Both the position numbers and the translations under genes were made by a program. The notes beneath the pieces were generated by a model. It did not search any database and was not told where the DNA came from. It saw nothing but the letters and a program-made list of their open reading frames with translations. From Streptomyces odontomachi (lineage in GTDB: Bacteria > Actinomycetota > Actinomycetes > Streptomycetales > Streptomycetaceae): 64,000 nucleotides of DNA. Where the stretch lies: assembly GCF_024435355.1 (NCBI RefSeq), contig NZ_JAMJWG010000015.1, positions 124,001 to 188,000 on the forward strand. Direction: 5' to 3'. This document shows, one piece after another, positions 9,094-18,510 of the stretch (its first letter is position 1; the number at the start of each line of letters is the position of its first letter).

Positions 9094-9678
9094 TCAGACC
9101 ACCGGTTTGCCGATGAGTTCCACGCCCGCGAGCCGCATCTCCTCCTGCGCCTGCTCGGTGGTCGCCTCGGCGACCCCCGCCGTCAGGTCCAGCAGGACAT
9201 GCGTGGCGAAGCCCTCGCGCGCCGCGTCCAGCGCGGTCGCGCGCACGCAGTGGTCGGTGGCGATGCCCACCACGTCGACGTCGGTGATCCCGCGGTCGCG
9301 CAGCCACTCGGCGAGCGGGGTGCCGTTCTCGTCGACGCCTTCGAATCCGCTGTAGGCGGCGGCGTACGCCCCCTTGTCGAAGACGGTGTCGATGGCGCCG
9401 GAGGCGACGGCCGGGGCGAAGTTCGGATGGAAGCCGACGCCCTCGGTGCCCGCGACGCAGTGCGCCGGCCAGGACGTACGGAAGTCCGGGCGGTCGGAGA
9501 AGTGGCCACCTGGCGCGATGTGGCAGTCACGGGTGGCGACGACGTGCCGGTAACCCTTCTCGGACTGCGCGATCAGATCGGTGATGGCGGCGGCCACGTC
9601 CGCGCCGCCGGCGACCGCGAGGCTGCCTCCTTCGCAGAAGTCGTTCTGCACATCTACGACGATCAGTGCGCGGCGCAT
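9094..9678 (-). CDS. pncA: Nicotinamidase
   Basis: 194 residues of the isochorismatase-like cysteine hydrolase fold. The catalytic triad is visible: Asp9 in IVVDVQNDF, Lys in TVFDKGAYAAAYSGF, and the nucleophile Cys in GIATDHCVRATALDA. Metal-binding Asp/His are in RDCHIAPGGHFSD. It converts nicotinamide to nicotinate for NAD salvage. It follows pncB (nicotinate phosphoribosyltransferase) on the same strand after 176 bases, so the two consecutive steps probably form one operon. Length matches bacterial PncA (about 190). Confidence 0.95.
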   Translation of the reverse strand: MRRALIVVDVQNDFCEGGSLAVAGGADVAAAITDLIAQSEKGYRHVVATRDCHIAPGGHFSDRPDFRTSWPAHCVAGTEGVGFHPNFAPAVASGAIDTVFDKGAYAAAYSGFEGVDENGTPLAEWLRDRGITDVDVVGIATDHCVRATALDAAREGFATHVLLDLTAGVAEATTEQAQEEMRLAGVELIGKPVV

Positions 9679-9854
9679 GGTCGGTGTCCTTTGAAAGTGT
9701 GAGGCGCTGACCGGGACGGGTGGCGTCGCAGCGCGTCCCCGTCCAGGCGAGCCGGAGGTCGGTCAGACGAACTCGGCCGGTACGTACGAGCCTAGAGACT
9801 GCGGGGGCGTTTCCGCGAGGGTGCCGGGGCCGCCGGTCCGGCGCGGAACCGCCG

Positions 9855-11303
9855 TCACACGTACTCCGTCGGGAGCACCGGCTCCCCGCGGGACAGCTGG
9901 GTCGCCGACAGCGGCAGGTTGGCACGGGCGGCGGCATGCCGGGCGCGTGCCATGTCCAGGGGTTCCCGGGCGACCACCGCACCGCCCTTGACCAGCTGCA
10001 CGAGCAGCTGCCGGTCGGCCAGCGAGTCCGGCACCGGGCCGGTGCCGACCACCTCGGCCTCCGCGACGCCGTCCGCGTCGAGCCGGCGCGCGGCCCACTT
10101 GCGACCGCCGATGGAGGTCTTGCCGCCCGTCGCACGCTTGGCGACCGGCACCAGCGGAGCCTCGGGGTCCGTGGCCGCCGCACGGGCGACCAGCTTGTAC
10201 ACCATGGAGGCGGTGGGCTGCCCGGAGCCGGTCACCAGCTGGGTGCCCACCCCGTAGGCGTCCACGGGGGCCGCGGCCAGCGACGCGATCGCGTACTCGT
10301 CGAGGTCGGAGGTGACCGTGATCCGGGTGCCGGTGGCGCCCATCTCGTCCAGCTGCTGGCGCACCCGGTGCGCGACGAGCAGCAGGTCGCCGGAGTCGAT
10401 GCGCACCGCACCCAGCTCGGGCCCGGCCACCTCCACCGCCCTGCGGACCGCCTCGGCGACGTCGTAGGTGTCCACCAGCAGGGTGGTGCCGCGGCCGAGC
10501 GAGTCGACCTGGGCGCGGAAGGCGTCGGTCTCGCTGTCGTGCAGCAGCGTGAAGGCGTGCGCTGCCGTGCCCACCGTCGGGATGTCGTACCGGAAACCCG
10601 CGGCGAGGTCGGAGGTGGAGGCGAAGCCGCCGATGTAGGCGGCCCGGGAGGCGGCGACCGCGCCCAGCTCGTGGGTGCGCCGGGCGCCCATCTCGATCAG
10701 CGGCCGGTCGCCCGCCGCGGAGGCCATCCGGGAGGCGGCGGCAGCGATCGCCGAGTCGTGGTTGAGGATGGACAGGATCACCGTCTCCAGCAGGACGCAT
10801 TCGGCGAAGGTGCCCTCCACCCGCAGCAGCGGCGAGCCCGGGAAGTACACCTCGCCCTCCGGGTAGCCCCAGATGTCGCCGCCGAAGTGGTAGTCGGCCA
10901 GCCAGTCCAGGGTCGGCCGGTCGACGATGCGGCGCTCGCCCAGGAACGTCAGCACCTGCTCGTCGAAGCGGAAGTTCTCGACCGCGTCCAGGACGCGTCC
11001 GGTGCCCGCCACGACGCCGTAGCGGCGGCCCGGCGGGAGCCGGCGGGTGAAGACCTCGAAGACCGAGCGGCGCTCGGCGGTGCCCGCGGCGAGCGCGGCC
11101 TGGAGCATGGTCAGCTCGTAGTGGTCGGTGAACAGGGCGGTCGACGGCACGCCCACCCGGTGACCGAAGCCGCCGGCGCTCAGCAGAGCTTCGGGGGTCG
11201 CGCGGGGGAGGGTGGCGCGCCGTGCTCTCTCGTTCGGCACACCGGAGTCCGCTTCGTTCCCTATGTCGGGGTTGCCGGGGTTGCCGAGGTCCGCAGTGTT
11301 CAT
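9855..11303 (-). CDS. pncB: Nicotinate phosphoribosyltransferase
   Basis: 482 residues. The core begins with [22 protein letters not shown] (about residue 53), the hallmark start of the family. It continues with [45 protein letters not shown], and [12 protein letters not shown], which contributes to the phosphoribosyl-binding site. It makes nicotinate mononucleotide from nicotinate and PRPP, the rate-setting step of NAD salvage. About 50 N-terminal residues precede the conserved part, so an internal start is possible. It is divergent from clpS and followed by pncA. A short palindrome lies 23 bases upstream of the ATG. Confidence 0.95.
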   Translation of the reverse strand: MNTADLGNPGNPDIGNEADSGVPNERARRATLPRATPEALLSAGGFGHRVGVPSTALFTDHYELTMLQAALAAGTAERRSVFEVFTRRLPPGRRYGVVAGTGRVLDAVENFRFDEQVLTFLGERRIVDRPTLDWLADYHFGGDIWGYPEGEVYFPGSPLLRVEGTFAECVLLETVILSILNHDSAIAAAASRMASAAGDRPLIEMGARRTHELGAVAASRAAYIGGFASTSDLAAGFRYDIPTVGTAAHAFTLLHDSETDAFRAQVDSLGRGTTLLVDTYDVAEAVRRAVEVAGPELGAVRIDSGDLLLVAHRVRQQLDEMGATGTRITVTSDLDEYAIASLAAAPVDAYGVGTQLVTGSGQPTASMVYKLVARAAATDPEAPLVPVAKRATGGKTSIGGRKWAARRLDADGVAEAEVVGTGPVPDSLADRQLLVQLVKGGAVVAREPLDMARARHAAARANLPLSATQLSRGEPVLPTEYV

Positions 11304-11325
11304 GGGGGAGATCGTACCCCTAATT

Positions 11326-11340
11326 TCGTCACTCTGACGA
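11326..11340. promoter_or_regulatory. Palindrome upstream of pncB (candidate operator)
   Basis: TCGTCA-CTC-TGACGA, perfect 6-bp arms with a 3-base spacer, starts 23 bases before the pncB start codon in the pncB/clpS divergent gap. Its position would suit repression of the NAD salvage operon. The protein that would bind is unknown. Confidence 0.4.
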
Positions 11341-11483
11341 TTTCAGGATCGGGGTTCCTCGGGACCGCCTCCGTCGCTGTGCGCTGCGGTGTTGCGGCGT
11401 CTGGCGGCCGGCCGCCGGAAACGCTGCGTCCGTGGACGGGAGCCGTTTGTGCATGGGGGCGCCTGTGGTGGCAGCATGGGCGT

Positions 11484-11792
11484 GTGACGGCTCCCGCTCC
11501 GCTAGAGATCGAAAAGCCCGAGTCGGCTCAGGAGGAATCACCCGTACCTGAGCCCGATCTTCCTTGGGTCACCATCGTGCACAACGACCCGGTCAACCTG
11601 ATGAGCTATGTGACGTACGTCTTCCAGTCGTACTTCGGCTATTCGAAGGACAAGGCCACCAAGCTGATGATGGACGTGCACCACAAGGGGCGGGCCGTCG
11701 TCTCCAGTGGAACACGCGAGGAGATGGAGCGCGACGTGCAGGCGATGCATGGGTACGGTCTGTGGGCCACCCTCCAGCAGGACCGGAAGTAG
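11484..11792 (+). CDS. clpS: ATP-dependent Clp protease adaptor ClpS
   Basis: 102 residues from GTG 11484. After a charged, Pro/Glu-rich lead, the ClpS core reads [46 protein letters not shown]. This includes the HNDPVN segment that forms the N-degron pocket and the HxxG turn. ClpS binds the N-domain of ClpA/ClpC and delivers N-end-rule substrates to ClpP. It is followed after 12 bases by a DUF2017 gene on the same strand, so they are probably co-transcribed. Confidence 0.95.
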   Translation: MTAPAPLEIEKPESAQEESPVPEPDLPWVTIVHNDPVNLMSYVTYVFQSYFGYSKDKATKLMMDVHHKGRAVVSSGTREEMERDVQAMHGYGLWATLQQDRK

Positions 11793-11804
11793 CGGCTGAG
11801 CCTC

Positions 11805-12410
11805 ATGTCAGGACACTTCGAACCGACCCCCGAGGGTGGCGCCGCCATCGCGCTCGACGAGGTCGAGATCTCCATCATCCGCTCGCTCGCCGTCCAGCTC
11901 CTGGAGCTCGTCGGGCCGGGGCCGGCCGAGGACGACGACGCCGACCCGCTCGCCGAGCTGTTCACCGAGGGCCCCAGCGAGCCGCCCTCCGACCCGGTGC
12001 TCCAGCGGCTCTTCCCGAACGCGTACGGCGACCCGGACAAGCCGGACGACGGCAGCGACGAGGCGGCGCAGCAGCGTGCCCTGTCGGCCGAGTTCCGCCG
12101 CTTCACCGAGAACGACCTGCGGGCCCGCAAGCGTGAAGACGCCCTCGCCGTGGTCCGTTCCCTGGACGCGCTCACTCCCGCCGGCGACCAGGCGGCCGTG
12201 CTGCGGCTGGCCGCGGACGAGTCCCGCCGCTGGCTGGGCGCGCTGAACGACCTGCGGTTGGCCATAGGGGCGCGCCTCGAAGTCCAGGACGACGACGAGG
12301 CGGACGACCTGTACCGGCTGCCGGACTCCGACCCGCGCAAGCCGATGGTGATGGCGTACCTGTGGCTCGGGGCGCTCCAGGAGACCCTGGTCGCCACCCT
12401 GATGGACTGA
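11805..12410 (+). CDS. DUF2017-family protein
   Basis: 201 residues, acidic, with no membrane helix. It starts MSGHFEPTPEGGAAIALDEVEISIIRSLAVQLLELVG and ends with RKPMVMAYLWLGALQETLVATLMD, both typical of DUF2017. The gene regularly sits next to clpS in actinobacteria, which suggests a link to Clp proteolysis, but no mechanism is known to me. A 12-base gap to clpS supports one operon. Confidence 0.88.
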   Translation: MSGHFEPTPEGGAAIALDEVEISIIRSLAVQLLELVGPGPAEDDDADPLAELFTEGPSEPPSDPVLQRLFPNAYGDPDKPDDGSDEAAQQRALSAEFRRFTENDLRARKREDALAVVRSLDALTPAGDQAAVLRLAADESRRWLGALNDLRLAIGARLEVQDDDEADDLYRLPDSDPRKPMVMAYLWLGALQETLVATLMD

Positions 12411-12857
12411 CGCGGCCGGCCCTGGCGCGACCGGGGCCCCGCACGCGTTCGTGACGGGCTCGTTTGTGACGGGCCTCGTTCGTGGCGGGCCCCGTCACCT
12501 CGTCGAACCCCGACCCGGCAGCACCGTCTGGCCGAATGTTCGATAAACGGGCGCCCATGTCCGTATAACGATCACGTCACCATGATGAACCCGAATGGCC
12601 GAATGAAATGGCGTTTGGCCCACTTTGGGCGTGATCTGGACCACATACAGACATGTGACCACCTCATAGGCCGTTGATACATCTTCACGACCGGCAAAGG
12701 CAGCCTTCCTCGGGTTGCCCCTGCCCTTCAGGGCAGCGCAATCCTCCCGGGGGCGCCCCGGCCCGCCGGCTATCGGCAGGCGCACTCCAGTACCTCGGGG
12801 GATCGGGAACCCGGCCCGCCGCCAGCGGTGACCGGCACGGAGAAAGGCTCGACGACC
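12411..12857. other. Upstream region of the amino-acid permease
   Basis: About 450 bases with no gene I can support. The first 80 hold three degenerate 15-16-bp tandem repeats. The middle (12540-12680) is unusually AT-rich for this chromosome and probably carries the permease promoter. I looked for glycine and other riboswitch cores and saw none. Confidence 0.5.
12446..12492. repeat. Three degenerate 15-16-bp tandem repeats
   Basis: Units CGTTCGTGACGGGCT, CGTTTGTGACGGGCCT and CGTTCGTGGCGGGCCC follow one another directly after the DUF2017 stop. The role is unknown. Confidence 0.75.
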
Positions 12858-14393
12858 ATGACCTCGGCCCAGGTGGATCACCACGAGGGCGACGGCGAAG
12901 GACCTCCAGCCGTCGGCTCCACCGCCGTGCCTCGCGGCGGCAACGAGGGGTACCAGCGCGGACTCGGTGCCCGACAGATCCAGATGATCGCGATCGGCGG
13001 GGCCATCGGAACCGGCCTCTTCCTCGGCGCCGGCAAGGCGATATCCAAGGCGGGACCCAGCCTGATCCTCGCCTACGCCGTCGCCGGCCTGGTGATCTTC
13101 TGCATCATGCGGGCGCTCGGCGAACTGCTCATGTACCGCCCCGTCTCCGGCTCGTTCTCGGAGTACGCACGCGAGTTCATCGGCCCCTTCGCCGGCTTCG
13201 TGACCGGCTGGACGTACTGGCTGTTCTGGGTGGTCACCGGGATCACCGAGGTCACGGCGGCGGCCACCTACATGACGTTCTGGTGGAACATCCCGCAGTG
13301 GGCCTCGGCCCTGTTCTTCACGATCGTCCTGTACGGCGTGAACCTGATCTCCGTGAAGCTCTTCGGCGAGCTGGAGTTCTGGTTCTCCATGGTCAAGGTC
13401 ACCGCCATCGTCGGCATGATCCTGATCTGTCTCGGCATCCTCACGCTCGGCTTCTCCGACGCCGGCAAGTCCGCCTCCGTCAGCTACCTGTGGTCGAACG
13501 GCGGCTTCTTCCCCAAGGGCATCGGGGGCACGCTGATGACCTTGCAGATCGTGATGTTCGCCTTCCTCGCCGTGGAACTCGTCGGCGTCACGGCGGGCGA
13601 GTCCAAGGACCCGAAGAAGACCCTGCCGAAGGCGATCAACACCGTGCCGTGGCGTATCGCCGTCTTCTACGTCGGCTCCCTGATCATGATCCTTTCGGTG
13701 GTGCCCTGGACCAGCTTCCAGCCCGGGGTCTCCCCGTTCGTCGCGGCCTTCCAGAAGATGGGCCTGGCGGCCGGCGCCGGCATCGTCAACTTCGTCGTGC
13801 TGACCGCCGCCCTGTCGTCCTGCAACTCCGGCATGTACTCCACCGGCCGGATGCTGCGCGACCTCGCGCTCAACGGGCAGGGCCCGCGCGTCTTCACCAA
13901 CCTCACCAGGAGCGGCACCCCGCTGCTCGGCACCACCTTCTCCGCCGCGCTGATGCTCGTCGGCGTCTGGATCAACTACCAGTGGCCCGGGGACGCCTTC
14001 ACCTACGTGGTGTCCTTCGCCACCATCTCCGGCATGTGGGCCTGGATCGTGATCCTGATCTCCCACGTCCGCTACCGCACCGCGGCCGACCGCGGTGCGC
14101 TGCCCGTCTCGACCTTCCGCGCCCCCGGAGCCCCGCTCACCAGCTGGCTCTCGCTGGCCTTCATAGGGATGGTGATCGTGATGATGGGAATCGACCCGGA
14201 CACCCGCATCTCGCTCTACTGCGCCCCCCTGTGGGCCGTGATCATGGTGGGCGGCTACGCCGCGATGAGGGCCCGCAATCCGGACGCCTTCACCCGCGGC
14301 ACCCCGGCCGAGGCCGTCGCCGCGGCCGGAGAGGGCCCGGGCCCCGGCATCGAGGGCCCCGGATCCGGCGGGCAACCGCGCGCCGGCGAGTGA
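12858..14393 (+). CDS. Amino-acid permease (APC superfamily, AnsP/CycA-like)
   Basis: 511 residues with about 12 membrane helices. The N-terminal signature RQIQMIAIGGAIGTGLFLGAG is the amino-acid permease helix-1 motif with the unwound GAIGTGLF substrate site. EVTAAATYM, ELVGVTAGESKDPKKTLPKAINTVPWRI and SSCNSGMYSTGRMLRDLA also match the AAT family (asparagine, D-Ala/Gly, aromatic transporters). It should import amino acids by proton symport. ATG 12858 is preferred over GTG 12828 because GAGAAAGG lies 10 bases before it. The substrate cannot be fixed by sight. A perfect 21-bp inverted repeat follows the stop. Confidence 0.92.
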   Translation: MTSAQVDHHEGDGEGPPAVGSTAVPRGGNEGYQRGLGARQIQMIAIGGAIGTGLFLGAGKAISKAGPSLILAYAVAGLVIFCIMRALGELLMYRPVSGSFSEYAREFIGPFAGFVTGWTYWLFWVVTGITEVTAAATYMTFWWNIPQWASALFFTIVLYGVNLISVKLFGELEFWFSMVKVTAIVGMILICLGILTLGFSDAGKSASVSYLWSNGGFFPKGIGGTLMTLQIVMFAFLAVELVGVTAGESKDPKKTLPKAINTVPWRIAVFYVGSLIMILSVVPWTSFQPGVSPFVAAFQKMGLAAGAGIVNFVVLTAALSSCNSGMYSTGRMLRDLALNGQGPRVFTNLTRSGTPLLGTTFSAALMLVGVWINYQWPGDAFTYVVSFATISGMWAWIVILISHVRYRTAADRGALPVSTFRAPGAPLTSWLSLAFIGMVIVMMGIDPDTRISLYCAPLWAVIMVGGYAAMRARNPDAFTRGTPAEAVAAAGEGPGPGIEGPGSGGQPRAGE

Positions 14394-14406
14394 GCCGAAG
14401 GGCGCG

Positions 14407-14479
14407 CCGGTGTCCAGGAGCCGCCCGCGCGGAGCGCCCGACGAAGGAGGGTCGAGCACGGGCGGCTCCTGGACACCGG
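14407..14479. terminator. Perfect 21-bp inverted repeat after the permease gene
   Basis: Arms 14407-14427 and 14459-14479 are exact reverse complements (left arm begins CCGGTGTCCAGGAGCC) around a 31-base loop. The position 13 bases after the permease stop suits a terminator or mRNA-stabilising hairpin. There is no T-run. Confidence 0.65.
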
Positions 14480-14567
14480 CTGAGGCGCCCGGAGGCGAAC
14501 CGAGCCACAAAAAAGGGGCATCGGCTGAGGCGCCCGGAGGCGAACCGAGCCACGAAAAAGGCAGCCT
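14478..14567. repeat. Two tandem copies of a 45-bp unit upstream of mec
   Basis: Copies begin at 14478 and 14523. Both read GGCTGAGGCGCCCGGAGG, then GCGAACCGAGCCAC and an A-run with GG. The period is 45 bases, a multiple of three. The frame is open and in phase with the JAMM gene, giving two 15-residue units (EAPGGEPSHKKG-like). No ribosome binding site shows whether this part is translated. Confidence 0.75.
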
Positions 14568-14580
14568 TATCCTGACGGAC

Positions 14581-15018
14581 ATGCTGACCATCACCCAGGC
14601 CCTCTACGACCAGATCGTCGCGCACGCGCGCCAGGACCACCCGGACGAGGCCTGCGGCGCTGTCGCGGGTCCGGAGGGCTCCGACCGGCCCGAGCGGTTC
14701 ATCCCGCTGCTGAACGCCGCCCGCTCACCCACGTTCTACGAGTACGACTCGGGTGACCTGCTCAAGCTCTACCGCGGCATGGACGACCGCGACGAGGAGC
14801 CGGTGATCTTCTACCACTCGCACACCGCGACCGAGGCGTACCCGTCCCGCACCGACATCTCCTACGCCAACGAGCCCGGCGCCCACTACGTCCTGGTCTC
14901 CACGGCCGACACCGATGGCCTCGGCGACTTCCAGTTCCGCTCCTTCCGGATCATCGAAGGAGAGGTCACGGAAGAGGAGGTACGGGTGGTCGAGGCGTAC
15001 GACGAGGAACCCGCCTGA
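14581..15018 (+). CDS. mec: JAMM/MPN+ (M67) metalloprotease, Mec+-like
   Basis: 145 residues from ATG 14581. The JAMM zinc site is visible: Glu in HPDEACGAV (about residue 22), the HxH in FYHSHTATEA, and the downstream Ser and Asp in YPSRTDISYA. In Mycobacterium tuberculosis, Mec+ releases cysteine from the CysO-cysteine adduct made by CysM. The CysO-like and CysM genes lie 1.8 kb downstream on the same strand, so this is most likely the same pathway. No good ribosome binding site precedes this ATG, and an in-frame extension into the 45-bp repeats is possible. The next gene is convergent. Confidence 0.9.
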   Translation: MLTITQALYDQIVAHARQDHPDEACGAVAGPEGSDRPERFIPLLNAARSPTFYEYDSGDLLKLYRGMDDRDEEPVIFYHSHTATEAYPSRTDISYANEPGAHYVLVSTADTDGLGDFQFRSFRIIEGEVTEEEVRVVEAYDEEPA

Positions 15019-15138
15019 GCCCACGGCGTCGGCAAGGCGAACGAACGACGACGACCCGAGGACCGACTCGGACTCGGCCCGACGACGCGACCCAGGGGGG
15101 CACAGGCCGCCCCCCTGCCGCACCGGCACCCGGCGTCG

Positions 15139-16122
15139 TCAGCGGCCGCCACCGCCGGCGCCGCCCCGGCCCTCCGGAGACCCGGGTTCCGCCTCTTCCG
15201 GCAGCTCGACGTCGACCTTCTCCTTGCGGACCTGACCGCGCACCGTCTCCTGGTCCGTCCGCTCCTCCACGTTGAGCCGGATCCGCTCCACCGCCACGGT
15301 CTCCGTCTCGATCACCGGACGCTCCGCGTGCAGCGTCACCTCACGCTGGTCGCCCTCGGTGATCTCGGACGACATCCCGCCGCGCTCCTGCTCCGAGATC
15401 GGCTGGCGCTCGACGCGGACCTCCTCGTGCATGAGCGGCACGGTCTGCTCGGTCTGCTCGGTGACGACGTACTTGCGCAGCCGGGCGTGACCGCTCTCGG
15501 TGCGCTCGGTCGAGATGTGCATCTGCTCCTCGGACCGGGTCAGGGCGTTCTCCCACTCGCCGGCGCGCGTCTGCGGGGCCTGTTCCGCGGCGGGCATGCT
15601 CGCGGCCCGTTCCTGGACCGGCTCGCCGGCTCGTTCCGAAGCCGCCTCGGCGGGGACGCGGCCGGTGTAGGGCTCCTCGGCCGTCTCCTGGCCCTCTTCC
15701 GTGCCCGCCGCCGCGCTGCGGGGCGTGCCACCGGCGGCCGCCATGCCCGCCTCGCCGCCGGCCATACCGGCGTCACGCTGACCGGGCTGCTGCCAGGTCG
15801 TGTCCCAGTCGACGCCGTAGTACTCGTACAGGCGGTGTTCTTCTTCGGCGGAGAGGTGGCCCCCTGCATCGACCTGGACGTTCGGCGCGTCCTTGACCAT
15901 GGCCTTGTCGAAGGGGACCTCCAAGTGGTCCTCGATCAGGCTGGCGTCCCGGATCGGTACGAAGGACTCTCGGGCGCCGAACATGCCGGTGCGCACGCTG
16001 GCCCACTCCGGACGGCCGCTGACGTCGTCGAGGAAGATGTGCTTGGCGTCACCGATCTTGTTGCCCTGGGTGTCGTAGACAGCGTGGTCCAGCACGCTGG
16101 GTATCTGCTCTCGGGTGATCAC
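15139..16122 (-). CDS. PRC-barrel and DUF2382 domain protein
   Basis: 327 residues. Residues 1-80 are a PRC-barrel (VLDHAVYDTQGNKIGDAKHIFLDDVSGRPEWASVRTG). A linker with HRLYEYYGVDWDTTW and a Pro/Ala/Glu-rich segment follow. DUF2382 occupies about 195-305, with repeated beta pairs ending in EEVRVERQPISEQ and ERPVIETETVAVERIRL. Such proteins are common in actinobacteria and are sometimes tied to stress responses; the molecular role is unknown. It sits on the opposite strand between mec and the cysO-cysM genes, so it splits the cysteine cluster. Confidence 0.92.
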   Translation of the reverse strand: MITREQIPSVLDHAVYDTQGNKIGDAKHIFLDDVSGRPEWASVRTGMFGARESFVPIRDASLIEDHLEVPFDKAMVKDAPNVQVDAGGHLSAEEEHRLYEYYGVDWDTTWQQPGQRDAGMAGGEAGMAAAGGTPRSAAAGTEEGQETAEEPYTGRVPAEAASERAGEPVQERAASMPAAEQAPQTRAGEWENALTRSEEQMHISTERTESGHARLRKYVVTEQTEQTVPLMHEEVRVERQPISEQERGGMSSEITEGDQREVTLHAERPVIETETVAVERIRLNVEERTDQETVRGQVRKEKVDVELPEEAEPGSPEGRGGAGGGGR

Positions 16123-16524
16123 TGTCTGCTCCCTCTTCTCGCCGATGTCTCGCTCGTCGGGTCACCTGAGCAAACCGGGTAAAACAGGCAAAGCGAATTA
16201 AATGTGTATGTGTGGTGGTGGGGTGGGGGTTGGGCCGGGCCAGGCCGGCGAGGGGCGCCGCGCGGCCCGTGAATGCGGTCACAGTGCGGCCCGGGGAGTC
16301 GCGGGATGGGCGGTCGCGGATGCCGGGCGGTCCGGCTCGGGTCGCGGTCCGACGGGTGCGCGGATGTGGCCGGTGGTGCCCGTGACACCGGAGGTGCAGC
16401 AGGGGACGCGGCACGGAGTGCGGCCGTGCGTTGCGGCGCCGTTCATCTCACCCAGTAGACCGTTTCAGTTCGCATCATGAGATCACATGAGTGACGCAGG
16501 AACGGGAATCGATACGATGACGGC
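16123..16524. other. Divergent regulatory region of the PRC-barrel gene and cysteine leader
   Basis: About 400 bases with no supported gene. An AT-rich stretch with GTAAAACAGGCAAAG at 16180-16205 probably belongs to the PRC-barrel promoter. The other end carries the promoter-like hexamers of the leader peptide (separate entry). Confidence 0.5.
16491..16518 (+). promoter_or_regulatory. Probable promoter of the cysteine leader peptide (leaderless)
   Basis: GTGACG (16491-16496) and TACGAT (16513-16518) are spaced by 16 bases, matching Streptomyces vegetative -35/-10 patterns. The leader ATG begins 7 bases after the -10, with no ribosome binding site, so transcription may start at the ATG itself. 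Confidence 0.55.
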
Positions 16525-16626
16525 ATGGTTTGCTACGACGTGAGCTATCCGACGCCAGGCACGGTGCTGGTGGCGCGGCTGCACGTCGATTTGTGCAGGC
16601 TGGCAAGCGCCATCTGTCCGTGCTGA
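16525..16626 (+). CDS. Cys-rich leader peptide upstream of cysO-cysM
   Basis: A 33-codon ORF encoding a peptide that ends RLHVDLCRLASAICPC. It has four cysteines, three of them in the last ten residues before the stop. The HVDLCR-ASA-C pattern matches, from memory, a family of short putative leader peptides found before sulfur-metabolism genes in actinobacteria. Cys-rich uORFs in mycobacteria attenuate downstream genes in response to cysteine. The ORF ends 190 bases before the CysO-like gene, leaving room for an attenuator. An internal GTG start is possible, but the C-terminal motif is the informative part. Confidence 0.72.
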   Translation: MVCYDVSYPTPGTVLVARLHVDLCRLASAICPC

Positions 16627-16816
16627 CCCCACCGTCACGTCACGCCATGCCCCGCGGCGGCGTGACGGCCGTAGATGCACCGCCCGCCCCGCCCTCAGCA
16701 TCCTCAGCCCGCGATCGTGCCTGGTCACTCGCCGACGGACGTCCGACGGACAGCCGTTCTGCACCGGCTCGGCTCACTCCGTGCCACCCGCCCGTACTCC
16801 CAAGGAGCCCCCAGTC

Positions 16817-17104
16817 ATGGCCATCGAGGTCCGCATCCCGACCATCCTCCGCCAGTACACCGACGGTGCGAAGGCCGTCGAGGGCAGTGGGGAGACCCTC
16901 GCCGAGCTCTTCGCCGACCTGGAGACCCGGCACGCCGGCATCCGGGCCCGCCTCATCGACGCGGACAAGGGCGACCAGCTCCGCCGCTTCGTGAACGTGT
17001 ACCTGAACGACGAGGACGTCCGCTTCCTCGACGGCATCAACACCAAGGTCTCCGACGGGGACAGCGTCACGATCCTGCCGGCGGTGGCCGGCGGTCGGGT
17101 CTGA
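16817..17104 (+). CDS. cysO: MoaD/ThiS-family sulfur carrier protein (CysO-like)
   Basis: 95 residues with the beta-grasp fold of CysO: MAIEVRIPTILRQYTDG, RRFVNVYLNDEDVRFLDG and DGDSVTILPAVAGG. In M. tuberculosis CysO the C-terminal Gly-Gly is activated to a thiocarboxylate that donates sulfur to CysM-bound aminoacrylate. Here the di-glycine is followed by two more residues, Arg-Val, before the TGA. The carrier would therefore need trimming before activation. ATG 16817 has AAGGAGCC upstream. cysM starts 6 bases after the stop, so the two are one operon, with the JAMM gene as the likely trimming enzyme. Confidence 0.92.
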   Translation: MAIEVRIPTILRQYTDGAKAVEGSGETLAELFADLETRHAGIRARLIDADKGDQLRRFVNVYLNDEDVRFLDGINTKVSDGDSVTILPAVAGGRV

Positions 17105-18060
<956 letters not shown>

Positions 18061-18061
<1 letters not shown>

Positions 18062-18086
18062 CCCCTACGGGGTGCCCCGTAGGGGC
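18061..18086 (+). terminator. cysM terminator hairpin
   Basis: GCCCCTACGG and CCGTAGGGGC form a perfect 10-bp stem with a 6-base loop. The left arm starts with the last base of the cysM TAG codon. It merges into the intergenic repeat block. Confidence 0.75.
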
Positions 18087-18087
18087 G

Positions 18088-18486
18088 GGGCTGTGTCACT
18101 TTGCGGCTCCGCCGCGTGGGCGCGCCCGGCGCGCTTAAAGGGGCGCGGGGAACTGCGCGATCAGCCACGGCGTGACCCTGTGGGTCGTCACCGTCCCGAG
18201 GGGGCTGTTTCTGTCGTGTGTCGGCCACCGGCCGGTGGGGGCTGGTCGCGCAGTTCCCCGAGCCCCCTTTTTTTGGCGCCTTCGGCGCCGTCCTGGGGCG
18301 GGGGTGGTGCCCTGGCCCACCCAGTAGGGGCGCGGGGAACTGCGCGACCAGCCACGACGAGGCTGTTCGGTCGTCACCGGCCGGCGGGGGCTGTTGCTGT
18401 CGTGTCCGGGCCGTCGGGCCGCCGGGCCGGCGGGGGCTGGGCGCTCAGTTCCCCGCGCCCCTTGAGTGGCGCCTTCGGCGCCGTCC
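18088..18486. repeat. Double intergenic repeat element
   Basis: Two copies of the GGGGCGCGGGGAACTGCGCGA-type module in tandem. One starts near 18135 and the other near 18328. Each continues with CTGTCGTGT and closes with an inverse CAGTTCCCC end (near 18250 and 18448) plus GGCGCCTTCGGCGCCGTCC. No ORF here shows protein-like composition. Confidence 0.8.
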
Positions 18487-18510
18487 CGGGGTGGCGCCGG
18501 CCGGGACCTT

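Noticed and set aside
12660-12857. Possible riboswitch in front of the amino-acid permease
   Set aside because: Several GC-rich hairpins are possible but no conserved riboswitch core was recognised.
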